From Pseudomonas sp. URMO17WK12:I2 (GTDB lineage Bacteria > Pseudomonadota > Gammaproteobacteria > Pseudomonadales > Pseudomonadaceae): a stretch of DNA of 64,000 bases. Of this stretch, positions 1 to 9,411 are shown piece by piece; position 1 is the stretch's first letter; every line of letters begins with the position of its first letter. The notes under the pieces were generated by a model. The model saw only the letters and a program-made list of their open reading frames with translations, did not search any database and was not told the DNA's origin. Position numbers and translations under genes: made by a program. The stretch is taken from NCBI RefSeq assembly GCF_003253735.1, contig NZ_QKYW01000001.1:868001-932000 (forward strand). The letters are read 5' to 3'.

Positions 1-518
1 GCCAGGTGCTCGACGCCCTGCTCGAAGACTGGCGCCCACGGGTGCAGGCCGGCCAGCAGGACGAAACCGCGCGCCAGGAAGCACCGGCCCAGTTCGCCGC
101 CGAGCTGGAGCAGACCCGCTGGGGCCTGTTCTCGCTGAACACCTCGCGCTGGCTGCTGGCCCGTACCTGGACCAGCGCGCGCAACAAGCGTGGCGATCGC
201 CAGGGCGCTGCGGCGCTGCAAAGCTGGCTGCCGACCTTCTTCGCCGAAGAAGGCCGCGACCTGCAACTCAAGCGCTACCAGCAACAACCCGAGGACCTGG
301 CCGAGCAAGTGCCGCGCCTGGAGCGCCTGCTGCTCTGGCTGCACCTGGCTCGTGGCGTGCTGGAGGTTGCCGAGACCGACCGGCTGTTCGGCGAGCTCAA
401 CAAACTGGCTGAACTGGCCAAGCGCCCGTTGAGTCCAGAAGAACTGGAGGCGCGCATGACCCAGGCGCAGATCATCATGAGCCTCAAGCCCTGGAAAGCG
501 CTGCTCAAGAACGGCTGA
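1..518 (+). CDS. CYTH/CHAD-domain protein, C-terminal part (probable inorganic triphosphatase)
   Basis: The reading frame is already open at the left edge (codons in phase with base 3) and ends with TGA at 516-518, so only the last 172 or so residues are visible. They are rich in Arg, Leu and Glu and look like the helical CHAD domain that follows a CYTH triphosphatase domain in the YgiF family, which hydrolyses inorganic triphosphate; CHAD domains bind polyphosphate. The CYTH part with its acidic metal-binding tunnel would lie outside the window, so the enzymatic role is inferred from domain architecture and from Pseudomonas gene order next to a DUF502 protein. I see no conserved His pair that would clinch CHAD in this fragment. 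A GTG at 6 is in frame but is internal, not the start. Confidence 0.55.
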   Translation, partial: QVLDALLEDWRPRVQAGQQDETARQEAPAQFAAELEQTRWGLFSLNTSRWLLARTWTSARNKRGDRQGAAALQSWLPTFFAEEGRDLQLKRYQQQPEDLAEQVPRLERLLLWLHLARGVLEVAETDRLFGELNKLAELAKRPLSPEELEARMTQAQIIMSLKPWKALLKNG

Positions 519-573
519 TGCACACGGCAGGTGGCGCGCCCACTTGCCCCGCTCGACGACAGGATGCCCCTCG

Positions 574-1305
574 ATGTTCAAACTCAGCCTGAAATCCATC
601 GCCGCCACCTGGCTGACCGGCCTGCTGGCGCTGCTGCCGCTGGCCCTGACCATGGTGGTGCTGGCCTGGCTGGTCAGCCTGCTCAACAACCTGATCGGCC
701 CGTCCACGGCCATTGGTCGGCTGTTTGCCGCACTCGGCACGCCGTTCGCCAGCAACCCCTACCTGGCCTATCTGCTCGGCACCCTGGTGCTGCTGATCAG
801 CCTCTACCCCCTGGGCCTGGCGGTGAAGCTGGGCCTGCGCCGCCCGCTCGGCTGGCTGATCGACGTAACGCTGCGGCGTACCCCGCTGATCGGCAATTTC
901 TACAACCTGGCCGACCGCTTCGTCGGCCTGCTCGACAAGAAGAACACCGATATCACCAGCATGCGCCCGGTGTGGTGCTTTTTCGGCGGCGGCGATGGGG
1001 TGGCGGTGCTGGCTCTGCAGCCGACCTCGGAGCCGGTGGAGCTGGAAGGCCGTCCACACCTGGCGATCCTGGTTCCAACCGCGCCGATTCCGGTCGGCGG
1101 CGGCCTGCTCTACGTGCCAGCGGAGTGGGTCAAGCCCGCCAATATGGGCGTCGACGCGCTGACCAGCATCTATGTGTCCATGGGACTCACCCCACCGCCT
1201 TCCCTGCCCCCGCAAAGCCTGGAAGACAGCCGCGAGCCAGACGCGACGAACACGCCTGAGAAACTGCCGTCCGTCAGCGAGCAGCAGCCCAAGGCACAGC
1301 TCTGA
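574..1305 (+). CDS. DUF502 family inner-membrane protein
   Basis: This 243-residue protein has two clear N-terminal membrane helices (about residues 10-38 and 64-90) followed by a soluble part with the DUF502 hallmarks: an RRTPLIGNFYN segment near residue 110 and the glycine-rich LVPTAPIPVGGGLLYVP stretch near residue 170. The last 35 or so residues are a Pro/Glu/Ser-rich tail. No biochemical function is established for the family. The start at 574 is chosen over the in-frame ATG at 544 because the hydrophobic segment begins immediately after it and the extra residues look non-homologous. It follows the CYTH/CHAD gene by 55 bases on the same strand, a neighbourhood I recall from other Pseudomonas, so co-transcription is likely. 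Confidence 0.75.
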   Translation: MFKLSLKSIAATWLTGLLALLPLALTMVVLAWLVSLLNNLIGPSTAIGRLFAALGTPFASNPYLAYLLGTLVLLISLYPLGLAVKLGLRRPLGWLIDVTLRRTPLIGNFYNLADRFVGLLDKKNTDITSMRPVWCFFGGGDGVAVLALQPTSEPVELEGRPHLAILVPTAPIPVGGGLLYVPAEWVKPANMGVDALTSIYVSMGLTPPPSLPPQSLEDSREPDATNTPEKLPSVSEQQPKAQL

Positions 1306-1404
1306 TCCGCGAACCATGAACCGGCGCTTAGTCGGCGCCGGCATAATCAGGCATGCTGGCATCCCGCAAGGGATGCAACCCAACTAGGTTAATCAGGAGC
1401 CCGC

Positions 1405-3189
1405 ATGTCGAGCCTTTCGCCTGCCGCCGCCGACCGTCTGCTGGATCTCAACGAGCTGTTGCGCGAGCTGGTCGGCCAGGGGCGTATCGCCCAGGAAAGC
1501 GCCGAGCAATGCCTGGCGATCCGCCGCAGTGGCGCCAACGCCGACCTGCACCCGCTGGAATTCCTGGCCGCCCAGCAGCTTGAGGATCAGTCGCGGCCGG
1601 GGCGCATTCTCGACCTGGAAAGCCTGACCCTCTGGCTGGCGCAGCTGGCCGGGCAGCCGTACCTGCGTATCGACCCGCTGAAGATCGACGCGGCGGCGGT
1701 CACTCCGCTGATGTCCTACGCCTTCGCCCAGCGCCACAAGATCCTCGCCGTGGCAGTCAATGCCGAGGCGGTGACCATCGCCAGCGCCCAGCCGTTCATG
1801 CACAGCTGGGAAGCCAACCTCGTGCATGTGCTCAAGCGCCCGATCAAGCGCGTGGTGGCCAACCCGGCGGATATCCAGCGCTTCACCGTGGAGTTCTACC
1901 GCCTGGCCCGCTCGGTCAGCGGCGCCACCAATAGCGACGCCAAGATCAGCAATGTCGGCAACTTCGAGCAACTGCTCAACCTTGGCGCCCAGGACCAGGA
2001 ACCGGATGCCAACGATGCCCACGTGGTGAACATCGTCGACTGGCTGTTCCAGTACGCGTTCCAGCAGCGCGCCAGTGACATCCATATCGAGCCGCGCCGC
2101 GAACAGGGCAGCGTGCGTTTTCGCATCGACGGCGTGCTGCACACCGTCTACCAGTTTCCCGCCCAGGTCACCATGGCCATCGTCAGCCGCCTGAAGACCC
2201 TGGGGCGGATGAACGTTGCCGAAAAACGCAAACCCCAGGACGGCCGGGTGAAGACCAAGACGCCGGCCGGCAACGAGGTGGAGCTGCGCCTGTCGACCCT
2301 GCCCACCGCCTTTGGCGAGAAGATGGTGATGCGTATCTTCGACCCCGACGTGCTGCTGCGTGGTTTCGACCAGCTGGGCTTCAGCCCGGATGACCTCAAG
2401 CGCTGGGAAAGCATGACCCGCCAGCCCAACGGCATCATCCTGGTCACCGGCCCCACCGGCTCGGGCAAGACCACCACGCTGTACACCACCCTCAAGCAGC
2501 TGGCCACCGAGGAAGTGAACGTGTGCACCATCGAAGACCCCATCGAGATGATCGAGGGCGCCTTCAACCAGATGCAGGTGCAGCACAACATCGACCTGAC
2601 CTTCGCCAGCGGCGTGCGCGCCCTGATGCGCCAGGACCCGGACATCATCATGGTCGGCGAGATCCGCGACCTGGAAACCGCCGAGATGGCCATCCAGGCA
2701 GCGCTGACCGGCCACCTGGTGCTTTCCACCCTGCACACCAACGACGCACCGAGCGCGATCACCCGCCTGCTCGAGCTGGGCGTACCTCACTACCTGCTCA
2801 AGGCCACCTTGCTCGGCGTCATGGCGCAGCGCCTGGTACGCACTCTGTGCCCGCACTGCAAGGCGCCGGTGGAATTCGACGAAGCCGACTGGCAGGAACT
2901 CACCCGCCCCTGGAATGCGCCGCTGCCGACCGGCGCACAGCGCGCCGTGGGCTGTGTCGAATGCCGGGAAACTGGCTACCGCGGGCGCGCCGGGGTGTAC
3001 GAGATCATGCTGCTGGGCGACAGCCTGAAACCGCTGATCAGTGCCGATACCGACCTCACGCCCCTGCGCCGCCAGGCCTTCAAGGATGGCATGCGCAGCC
3101 TGCGCCTTTCCGGTGCGCAAAAGATCGCTGCCGGGCAGACCACGCTTGAAGAAGTATTGCGCGTGACACCGCAAAGCGAGCAGCGCTAA
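1405..3189 (+). CDS. GspE/PilB-family secretion or pilus assembly ATPase
   Basis: This 594-residue hexameric-type ATPase of the GspE/PilB superfamily powers type II secretion or type IV pilus assembly at the cytoplasmic face of the inner membrane. A GspE N-terminal domain (about 1-150) is followed by the catalytic domain with Walker A GPTGSGKTTTL near residue 349, an Asp box, Walker B with DPDIIMVGEIRD near 411 and a His box LSTLHTND. A four-cysteine zinc finger (CPHC and CVEC) lies near 485-515, typical of assembly rather than retraction ATPases. It stands alone: no pilin, secretin or GspF-like gene is next to it. Its P. aeruginosa counterpart, as I recall PA5210, is also a solitary gene. 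The partner machinery is unknown. Confidence 0.9.
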   Translation: MSSLSPAAADRLLDLNELLRELVGQGRIAQESAEQCLAIRRSGANADLHPLEFLAAQQLEDQSRPGRILDLESLTLWLAQLAGQPYLRIDPLKIDAAAVTPLMSYAFAQRHKILAVAVNAEAVTIASAQPFMHSWEANLVHVLKRPIKRVVANPADIQRFTVEFYRLARSVSGATNSDAKISNVGNFEQLLNLGAQDQEPDANDAHVVNIVDWLFQYAFQQRASDIHIEPRREQGSVRFRIDGVLHTVYQFPAQVTMAIVSRLKTLGRMNVAEKRKPQDGRVKTKTPAGNEVELRLSTLPTAFGEKMVMRIFDPDVLLRGFDQLGFSPDDLKRWESMTRQPNGIILVTGPTGSGKTTTLYTTLKQLATEEVNVCTIEDPIEMIEGAFNQMQVQHNIDLTFASGVRALMRQDPDIIMVGEIRDLETAEMAIQAALTGHLVLSTLHTNDAPSAITRLLELGVPHYLLKATLLGVMAQRLVRTLCPHCKAPVEFDEADWQELTRPWNAPLPTGAQRAVGCVECRETGYRGRAGVYEIMLLGDSLKPLISADTDLTPLRRQAFKDGMRSLRLSGAQKIAAGQTTLEEVLRVTPQSEQR

Positions 3190-3239
3190 TCTGAGCGAAC
3201 GCGGGCTCAGGGCAGCCTGCTCATGCCAGGAGCGGCGCC

Positions 3240-4847
3240 ATGAATATCCGCCAGAAGATGCTCGCCTGTGGGGCCGTCAGTATCGTTGCCACGCTTCTGG
3301 TCGGCGGCATCGGCCTCTGGGGACAGGCGCAGTTGGGCGACGCGCTGGCCGCCAACGAGATCAATGCCAACGCCCTGCGCCATCACATGGATGGCGACAT
3401 GATGCACGATGCCCTGCGCGCCGACGTGCTCGGCGCCTTCCTCGCCGCCCCCGGCGACGCCGCAGCCGCGGCCCAGGTGCGCGACGACCTCAAGCAACAC
3501 AGCGAGCGCTTTCGCCAGGCCATGGCGCAAAACGCCAAGTTGCCGCTGGCCCCGGAAATTCGCCAGGCCATTGATGCCATTGGCCCGGTGCTGGAAGCCT
3601 ACATCCAGTCGGCCACGCGCATCGTCGAGCAGGCCCTGGTCGATCCGCAGGCAGCGCGCACGTTGATGCCCGATTTCTCGCGCAGCTTTGCCGAACTGGA
3701 AGGGCGCAACGAAAGGATCAGCGAACAGATCGAAGCCAGCGTCGCCCAGACCCGTGCACAAACCGAGGCCGTGGTACAGCAGGCGGCCTGGTGGCAATGG
3801 GGTAGCCTGGGCCTGGCCTGCCTGCTGATCCTGGCGATTACCCGGCAGCTGCTGCGCTCGGTGCTGCAGCCGCTGGCGAAAATCATCCAGGCCGCGCGCA
3901 GCATGGCCCAGGGCAACCTGCGCGCGCCGATCAGCGTCGACAGCCGCGACGAAGCCGGCCAGCTGCAACAGAGCCTGGCGGACATGCAGGCCAGCCTGCG
4001 GCAGATGATCGAAACCATTCGCACCGAGAGCGAGGAGTTGCGCCGCGCCTCCCAGTACCTGAGCCAGACCTCCAACGAAGTGGCACGCGGCGCCAACGAG
4101 CAGGCCGAAGGCGCCACCAGCATGGCCGCAGCCATGGAACAGATGATCGGCAATATCGCCCAGATCGCCGAACACACGCGCAGCACCCGGGACATCGCCG
4201 AGCAATCCGAGCAACTCACCACCAGCGGCGGGCAGGTGATCGTCGGTGTGGTCGATGGCATGAACCACATCGCCGATGCGGTCAACCGGTCGTCGCAGAC
4301 GGTCACCGTACTGGGCCAGTCGTCCGAGGAAATCGACTCGATCATCCAGGTGATTCGCGGCATCGCCGAGCAGACCAACCTGCTGGCGCTCAACGCCGCC
4401 ATCGAGGCGGCGCGCGCTGGCGAAGCCGGCCGCGGTTTCGCCGTGGTGGCCGATGAGGTACGCGGGCTGGCGGCCCGCACCGCGCAGTCGACGCAGGAAA
4501 TCACCGGCATGATCCAGCGCATCCGCGAATCAACAGCCCAGGCGGTGAAGAGCATGGACGCCGGGGTCAGCCGGGTCACCGAGGGCGTGGGCCTGGCCAG
4601 GCAGGCCAATACTTCGATCACCGAAATACGCCAGGGCGTGCAGCGCTCGGCGCAGATGGTCGACGAAATCGCCCACACCATCACCGAGCAATCCAAGGCC
4701 AGCAATGAGGTGGCCGAGCGGGTGGAAATGATCAGCGAGGTGGCCCAGCGCAACAACAGGGCCATGCAGGATCTGGCGCAGATGCTGGTGCAGATGGACA
4801 ACTCCGCCCAGGCCATGCAGGCCTCGGTGAGGCGCTTCGAACTCTAG
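3240..4847 (+). CDS. Methyl-accepting chemotaxis protein
   Basis: This 535-residue transmembrane chemoreceptor starts with a membrane helix (about 10-29), then a periplasmic ligand-binding region (about 30-183) rich in Ala and Gln that looks like a four-helix bundle. A second membrane helix (about 184-205), a HAMP linker and the long cytoplasmic signalling hairpin follow. The hairpin tip that contacts CheA and CheW is intact near residues 376-410, including the [19 protein letters not shown] stretch and [10 protein letters not shown]. Glutamine/glutamate pairs for methylation flank it. No CheR-tethering pentapeptide is present at the C-terminus, which ends RRFEL. The ligand cannot be told from sequence. 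It follows the ATPase gene by 50 bases on the same strand. Confidence 0.95.
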   Translation: MNIRQKMLACGAVSIVATLLVGGIGLWGQAQLGDALAANEINANALRHHMDGDMMHDALRADVLGAFLAAPGDAAAAAQVRDDLKQHSERFRQAMAQNAKLPLAPEIRQAIDAIGPVLEAYIQSATRIVEQALVDPQAARTLMPDFSRSFAELEGRNERISEQIEASVAQTRAQTEAVVQQAAWWQWGSLGLACLLILAITRQLLRSVLQPLAKIIQAARSMAQGNLRAPISVDSRDEAGQLQQSLADMQASLRQMIETIRTESEELRRASQYLSQTSNEVARGANEQAEGATSMAAAMEQMIGNIAQIAEHTRSTRDIAEQSEQLTTSGGQVIVGVVDGMNHIADAVNRSSQTVTVLGQSSEEIDSIIQVIRGIAEQTNLLALNAAIEAARAGEAGRGFAVVADEVRGLAARTAQSTQEITGMIQRIRESTAQAVKSMDAGVSRVTEGVGLARQANTSITEIRQGVQRSAQMVDEIAHTITEQSKASNEVAERVEMISEVAQRNNRAMQDLAQMLVQMDNSAQAMQASVRRFEL

Positions 4848-4882
4848 GCCGGATGCCTGCAGTCGCCAGGCTGGCTGCCTAG

Positions 4883-4906
4883 CGCCCTGGCGCCCTGGCG
4901 CCCTGG
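4883..4906 (+). repeat. Tandem octamer CGCCCTGG, three copies
   Basis: Three perfect head-to-tail copies of CGCCCTGG sit in the 128-base gap between the chemoreceptor and the DUF2388 gene. No function is evident; slippage is the simplest origin. Confidence 0.8.
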
Positions 4907-4975
4907 CAAGACAGTGGAACCAGTGGCGTGCGGCCGTACTCTCACTGAGAGGAAAACCCAACAGGAGTCATTGCC

Positions 4976-5278
4976 ATGCGCCGTTCAAGTTCGCTGTTGC
5001 TCGCCGGCCTTTTTCTGGCCGCTGCCACCCAGGTCCATGCCGTCAATCTGCGTGACGTGCTGTCGTCGGGCGCGACTACCGCGTCGACCTACCTGACGTT
5101 CAAGGACAACAAGATGATCGTCCCCGCCCAGGATGACGCCAGCAGCTATATCGCCAGCAACGGTGAAATCCGCGGCCCTTATCTGGAAGCGGCGCTGCAC
5201 AAGATCCGCACCGACAACCCGGATCTGCAAGCCAGCGACATGGAGCTGGCCAGCGCGATTCTCACTGCCCAGCAGTAA
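4976..5278 (+). CDS. DUF2388 small secreted protein
   Basis: This 100-residue protein has a Sec signal peptide (basic MRR start, hydrophobic core, likely cleavage after THVHA-like TQVHA near residue 22). The mature part of about 78 residues has the features I associate with DUF2388, a Pseudomonas periplasmic family of unknown function: SSGATTASTYLTF near the mature N-terminus and an alternating helical C-terminus ending ASAILTAQQ. The start is supported by an AGGAG-like site just upstream (AACAGGAGTC). The gene sits between the chemoreceptor and the convergent glycine-cleavage genes and shares a bidirectional terminator with gcvH. In P. aeruginosa gcvP lies, as I recall, at this position next to gcvH, but here it is missing. 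Confidence 0.75.
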   Translation: MRRSSSLLLAGLFLAAATQVHAVNLRDVLSSGATTASTYLTFKDNKMIVPAQDDASSYIASNGEIRGPYLEAALHKIRTDNPDLQASDMELASAILTAQQ

Positions 5279-5280
5279 TG

Positions 5281-5308
5281 AAAAAGCCGGCCACAAGGCC
5301 GGCTTTTT
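5281..5308. terminator. Bidirectional intrinsic terminator between DUF2388 gene and gcvH
   Basis: The stem GCCGGCC/GGCCGGC is flanked by five A on the left and five T on the right, so it can stop transcription arriving from either side. It lies three bases after the DUF2388 stop and 14 before the gcvH stop on the other strand. Confidence 0.9.
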
Positions 5309-5321
5309 CGTGCATCACGGC

Positions 5322-5705
5322 TCAGCCGTCGATGCTCGCCTGGTAGCCTGCGCTGTCCAGCAGCTCCTGCAGCTGCGAGGCATCGCTGGGCTGCAGCTTG
5401 AAGAACCAGCTGCCATAGGGATCGTTGTTGACGCTTTCCGGGCTGTCGGCCAGGGCTTCGTTGATGGCAATCACTTCACCGCCAACCGGCGCATAGATAT
5501 CGGAAGCAGCCTTCACCGACTCGACCACACCCGCTTCCTGGCCGGCGTCGAGCACCTTGCCGATTTCCGGCAGCTCGATGAACACCACATCACCCAACGC
5601 TTGCTGAGCATGATCGGAGATGCCCACGGTCACACTGCCGTCGGCTTCCAGACGTGCCCATTCGTGACTGGTGGCGTAACGCAGATCGGCGGGGATAGAG
5701 CTCAT
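5322..5705 (-). CDS. gcvH: Glycine cleavage system H protein
   Basis: This 127-residue lipoyl carrier protein shuttles the aminomethyl group between the P, L and T proteins during glycine oxidation in the cytoplasm. The lipoylation site is visible as ESVKAASD with the acceptor Lys at residue 65, and the family features SHEWAR near the N-terminus and [11 protein letters not shown] near the C-terminus are intact. The start at 5705 is chosen because AGGAA lies seven bases upstream; an in-frame ATG five codons earlier would overlap that site. It is followed by gcvT 82 bases upstream on the same strand, and both are probably co-transcribed. The gcvP decarboxylase gene is absent from the locus, so the complex would need a P protein encoded elsewhere. 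Confidence 0.97.
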   Translation of the reverse strand: MSSIPADLRYATSHEWARLEADGSVTVGISDHAQQALGDVVFIELPEIGKVLDAGQEAGVVESVKAASDIYAPVGGEVIAINEALADSPESVNNDPYGSWFFKLQPSDASQLQELLDSAGYQASIDG

Positions 5706-5787
5706 GTTGTCGTTCCTCATCAGACAGGACGGCGACCGCGCCGTCCGGGGAATTTAGCAGGCGCGCACGGACGCGTCAGCGTGGACG

Positions 5788-6882
5788 TTAGATCAACACC
5801 TTGCCATGGCGCACGAAACTCGGCTGCACCACGCGCAGCGGGTACCACTTGCCGCGGATTTCCACTTCAGCGCGGTCACCGGTCTTGGCCGGCACACGGG
5901 CTAATGCGATGGACTTGCCCAGCGTTGGCGAGAAGCTGCCGCTGGTGATCTCGCCTTCGCCAACGCCATCGACGCGCACCACCTGATGAGCGCGCAGCAC
6001 ACCACGCTCCTCAAGCACCACACCGACCAGACGCGGGTGTTCGCCAGCCTCATGCTGGCGCTGCAGCGCCTCACGGCCGATGAAGGCGCGCTCGCCTGGC
6101 TCCCAGGCTACCGTCCAGGCGAGGTTGGAGGCCAACGGCGAGGACTGCTCGTCCATGTCCTGGCCGTAGAGGTTCAGACCGGCTTCCAGGCGCAGCGTAT
6201 CGCGCGCGCCCAGGCCGATGGTGGAAATACCGGCCCCGACCAGGTCGTTGAAAAACGCCACGGCCTCGCCGGCCGGCAGCATGATTTCCAGACCGTCTTC
6301 GCCGGTATAGCCGGTACGGGCGATGAACCACTCGCCATCTGGCAGGCCCTGAAAGGGCTTGAGCTCGTGAATCAGGTTGGCACGCGCCTGGCTGACCAGC
6401 TCGGCGGTCTTGACGCGGGCCTTGGGGCCCTGCACGGCAAACAGCGCAAAGTCGCTGCGCTCGCGCAGCTCGACATCGAACTCGGTGCTGTGGCCGCGCA
6501 TCCAGGCCAGATCCTTTTCACGCGTGGCAGCATTGACCACCAGCCGATAGGCCGGCACCTCGACGGTACCGAGCAGGTACACGATCAGGTCATCGATCAC
6601 CCCGCCCTGTTCGTTGAGCATGGCGCTGTAGAGCGCCTTGCCCGGCGTCTGCAGACGCGCCACGTCGTTGGCCAGCAGGCGCTGCAGGTAGGGCCTGGCA
6701 TCGGCGCCCTGCACGTCGACCACGGTCATGTGGGAGACGTCGAACACCCCGCAATCGCGGCGCACCTGGTGGTGCTCCTCGACCTGGGAGCCGTAGTGCA
6801 GCGGCATGTCCCAGCCGCCGAAATCGACCATCTTGGCGCCGAGCGCCAGGTGCAGGTCGTAAAGAGGTGTGCGCTGTCCCAT
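5788..6882 (-). CDS. gcvT: Glycine cleavage system T protein (aminomethyltransferase)
   Basis: This 364-residue folate enzyme releases ammonia from the aminomethyl-lipoyl group on GcvH and makes 5,10-methylene-tetrahydrofolate. The N-terminus ([20 protein letters not shown]) and the folate-site segment around GVFDVSHMT are typical, as is the central [11 protein letters not shown] motif and the C-terminal barrel ending RHGKVLI. The start at 6882 is preceded by a strong AAGGAG; upstream in-frame ATGs add residues without family resemblance. Its 5' leader (6883-7089, 207 bases) holds no gene, and I could not find a glycine riboswitch in it. The gene is transcribed towards gcvH. Length agrees with the family (about 360). 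Confidence 0.97.
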   Translation of the reverse strand: MGQRTPLYDLHLALGAKMVDFGGWDMPLHYGSQVEEHHQVRRDCGVFDVSHMTVVDVQGADARPYLQRLLANDVARLQTPGKALYSAMLNEQGGVIDDLIVYLLGTVEVPAYRLVVNAATREKDLAWMRGHSTEFDVELRERSDFALFAVQGPKARVKTAELVSQARANLIHELKPFQGLPDGEWFIARTGYTGEDGLEIMLPAGEAVAFFNDLVGAGISTIGLGARDTLRLEAGLNLYGQDMDEQSSPLASNLAWTVAWEPGERAFIGREALQRQHEAGEHPRLVGVVLEERGVLRAHQVVRVDGVGEGEITSGSFSPTLGKSIALARVPAKTGDRAEVEIRGKWYPLRVVQPSFVRHGKVLI

Positions 6883-7089
6883 GGGATCTCCTTCCGGGCG
6901 TTGCAAGGCTGAGGCGCGCGTGAAATGGGCCATTCCAGGTGAATTTGGACATGGCTGCATGGCGGGGCCGCAGCGAATGGCGCGCATTGTAGCCGCATGG
7001 TCGGGGCCGGTCATCTCGCACATTGGCAGGCGGTGTAACAAAGCGCCCGGCAACCTTCGGCGAGCGGCCCTGGGCCGCGGGGTGACCGC

Positions 7090-8706
7090 TTATCCGATTC
7101 GCTGGGCAGAACGACGGATCAGCACAATCACCGGCACCAGCCCGACCAGCACCAGGGTCAGCGCCGGTAATGCGGCGCGCGCCCACTCGCCTTCGCTGGT
7201 CATCTCGAAGATGCGCACGGCCAGTGTGTCCCAGCCGAAGGGGCGCATCAGCAGCGTGGCCGGCATTTCCTTGAGCACATCGACGAAGACCAGCAGCGCT
7301 GCCGACAGCGCGCCCGGCATCAGCAAGGGCAGATAGACACGCAGGAACAACGGCACGCCAGCGACACCGAGGCTGCGCGATGCCTGCGGCAGCGACGGGC
7401 GGATGCGCGCCAGGCTGTTTTCCAGCGGCCCGTAGGCGACGGCCAGAAAGCGGATCAGGTACGCCAGCAGCAATGCGCCCAGGCTGCCGAGCAACAGTGC
7501 CTTGCCGGCGCCGCCGAGCCATGTCGACAGGGGAATGACCAGGCCATTATCCAGCATGCTGAAAGCCAGCATGATCGCCACCGCCAGCATCGAGCCCGGC
7601 AGCGCATAACCGAGATTGGCCAGACCAACGGTGGCGCCCATCAAACGGGTGGGCGCCATTCGCCGCGCGAATGCCAGCAGCAGCGCCACCGCCACGGTAA
7701 TCAGCGCGGCAGCAACGCCCAGATAAAGCGTGTGCTGGATCAGCGCCAGGTAGCGCTCGTCGAGATCGAAACGCCCGCGCTGCCAGCACCACACCACGAG
7801 CTGTAGCACTGGAATGACAAAGGCGCATGCAAATACCAGCAGGCACCAGGCACTGGCCGCGAGCGCGCGCCACCCGGACAGACGATACAGCGCACCACTG
7901 CGCGCACGCTCGGCCGCCGGCCGCACGGCGCCACGGGCACGGCGCTCGCCGTAGAGCACCAGCATCACCGCGAACAGCAGCAGGCAGGCCAGCTGCGCCG
8001 CGCTGCCCAGGCTGTAGAAGCCGTACCAGGTCTTGTAGATGGCGGTGGTGAAGGTATCGAAGTTGAAGACCGACACGGCGCCGAAGTCCGCCAGGGTCTC
8101 CATCAGCGCCAGCGCCAGGCCAGCGCCGATGGCCGGCCGCGCCATCGGCAGGGCCACCCGCCAGAACGCCTGCAACGGCGAGAGACCGAGGGTGCGCGCC
8201 GCCTCTGTCAGCCCCTTGCCCTGGGCCAGAAAGGCATTGCGCGCCAGCAGGTAGACATAGGGGTAGAACACCAGCACCAGGACGATGATCACCCCGGTCG
8301 TGGAGCGCACCCTGGGAAAGCGCACCCCGCTACCCAGCCACTCACGCAGCAGCGTTTGTAGCGGCCCGGAGAAATCCAGCAGGCCGACGAACACGAAGGC
8401 CAGCACGTAGGCGGGGATGGCGAAGGGCAGCATCAGCGCCCAGTCCAGCCAGCGCCGGCCAGGAAACTCGCAGAGGCTGGTCAGCCAGGCCAGACTCACC
8501 CCCAGCAGCGTCACGCCAACGCCCACACCAAGCACCAGCGTCAGCGTGTTGCCGATCAGCCTTGCCAGCTGCGTTTGCCACAGGTGCGACCAGATCTGCC
8601 GGTCCACCTCGTGCCAGCTCGCCAGCAGCACCAGCAACGGCATAAGCACCAGCAGGGCCGCGGCAAAGGCGATCGGATACCAGCGGCGCTGGGCGGGATG
8701 GGCCAA
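7090..8706 (-). CDS. Iron(III) ABC transporter permease, fused two-domain type
   Basis: This 538-residue inner-membrane protein has about twelve hydrophobic helices and two binding-protein-dependent permease domains in tandem. It belongs to the FbpB/AfuB ferric-iron type and carries its substrate-binding partner nearby (9463-10464). An EAA loop is visible in each half: one around EAARTLGLSPLQAFWRV near residue 180 and a second around ASRSLGVAGVPLFLRVYLP near residue 447. These loops dock the ATPase, but no ATPase gene is in this locus, so one must be supplied from elsewhere. The gene is last in a minus-strand run; a lipoprotein gene separates it from the binding protein. GC-rich codon use matches its neighbours. 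Confidence 0.92.
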   Translation of the reverse strand: MAHPAQRRWYPIAFAAALLVLMPLLVLLASWHEVDRQIWSHLWQTQLARLIGNTLTLVLGVGVGVTLLGVSLAWLTSLCEFPGRRWLDWALMLPFAIPAYVLAFVFVGLLDFSGPLQTLLREWLGSGVRFPRVRSTTGVIIVLVLVFYPYVYLLARNAFLAQGKGLTEAARTLGLSPLQAFWRVALPMARPAIGAGLALALMETLADFGAVSVFNFDTFTTAIYKTWYGFYSLGSAAQLACLLLFAVMLVLYGERRARGAVRPAAERARSGALYRLSGWRALAASAWCLLVFACAFVIPVLQLVVWCWQRGRFDLDERYLALIQHTLYLGVAAALITVAVALLLAFARRMAPTRLMGATVGLANLGYALPGSMLAVAIMLAFSMLDNGLVIPLSTWLGGAGKALLLGSLGALLLAYLIRFLAVAYGPLENSLARIRPSLPQASRSLGVAGVPLFLRVYLPLLMPGALSAALLVFVDVLKEMPATLLMRPFGWDTLAVRIFEMTSEGEWARAALPALTLVLVGLVPVIVLIRRSAQRIG

Positions 8707-8769
8707 GCAGACTCCTCAAGAACGGCGCGCGACGCCCCGGCGAAGGCCCGGGCATCGGCTTTACCGCGG

Positions 8770-9387
8770 TTAGATGCCGTCTACGCTGCGCAGCGTGCGC
8801 TCAGCCTTGTCGGCAGCGCTCTTGCTCTGCCATTTGGGCAGGTAGTCGAGCTTGCGGGCGCGGATACTGTCGATGTTGTCCTGATACCAATTGCTCGCCT
8901 TGGGGCCGATCACCATCCATTCGGTGGATTCATCCCAATTGCGAAACTGCTTAGACTGCAGGCCTTCCTTGGCACTGGCATCATTACGAATCGGCAGCAG
9001 CGAAAAACGGGCTCGCCATACTCCCATTCGTGGGGCGACCAGCACGTAGTAGCGCTTGCCGGCTTCCAGATTGGCGGCGAGGAAATCGGCATTTTCGGAC
9101 ACCACCATGAACAGGTGCTGACCGGGCTCGGCCAGATAGGCGACCTTGCTTTTCGAGGAGACGACGCCGGCGAATACGTCATTGCCCTCTGCGCGGGTGT
9201 CATAGACGGAGGATTGCACTGCACCTCCGAGTGACGAGGGGCGCATGAACACCACCAGTGCCTTGTCAGCCGTGGCTTTCGGTTCAGCCTCGGTAGTCGG
9301 CGCAACCATCAATGCCGACTGGCAACCACCCAGCACCAGCAGTACGAAGAGCATTCCCAGCAAGCGGGAAAATATGGAAAACGGCAT
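8770..9387 (-). CDS. Putative lipoprotein, DUF2846-like, unknown function
   Basis: This 205-residue protein begins with a lipoprotein signal ending in the lipobox LVLGGC (lipidated Cys at residue 22). The mature domain has an early beta stretch ALVVFMRPSSLGG and a later GQHLFMVVSENADFL segment, which resemble DUF2846-type envelope proteins; that assignment is from pattern memory. The start at 9387 has AAGGAA upstream and places the signal peptide at the N-terminus; an earlier in-frame start would bury it. It lies between the ferric-binding protein and its permease, 63 bases from the permease, which is not a usual place for such a gene. A terminator precedes it, so it may be driven by read-through or its own promoter. 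A role in iron uptake is only suggested by position. Confidence 0.65.
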   Translation of the reverse strand: MPFSIFSRLLGMLFVLLVLGGCQSALMVAPTTEAEPKATADKALVVFMRPSSLGGAVQSSVYDTRAEGNDVFAGVVSSKSKVAYLAEPGQHLFMVVSENADFLAANLEAGKRYYVLVAPRMGVWRARFSLLPIRNDASAKEGLQSKQFRNWDESTEWMVIGPKASNWYQDNIDSIRARKLDYLPKWQSKSAADKAERTLRSVDGI

Positions 9388-9411
9388 AGAAACTTCCTTG
9401 TGACAGATATG

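Noticed and set aside
1393-3174. Long open frame of 593 codons on the minus strand
   Set aside because: It is the exact opposite of the GspE/PilB gene, has a shadow amino acid composition (His, Gly, Val rich) and no start context.
6883-7089. Glycine riboswitch in the gcvT leader
   Set aside because: The paired aptamer core sequences expected for glycine riboswitches were not visible in the leader.
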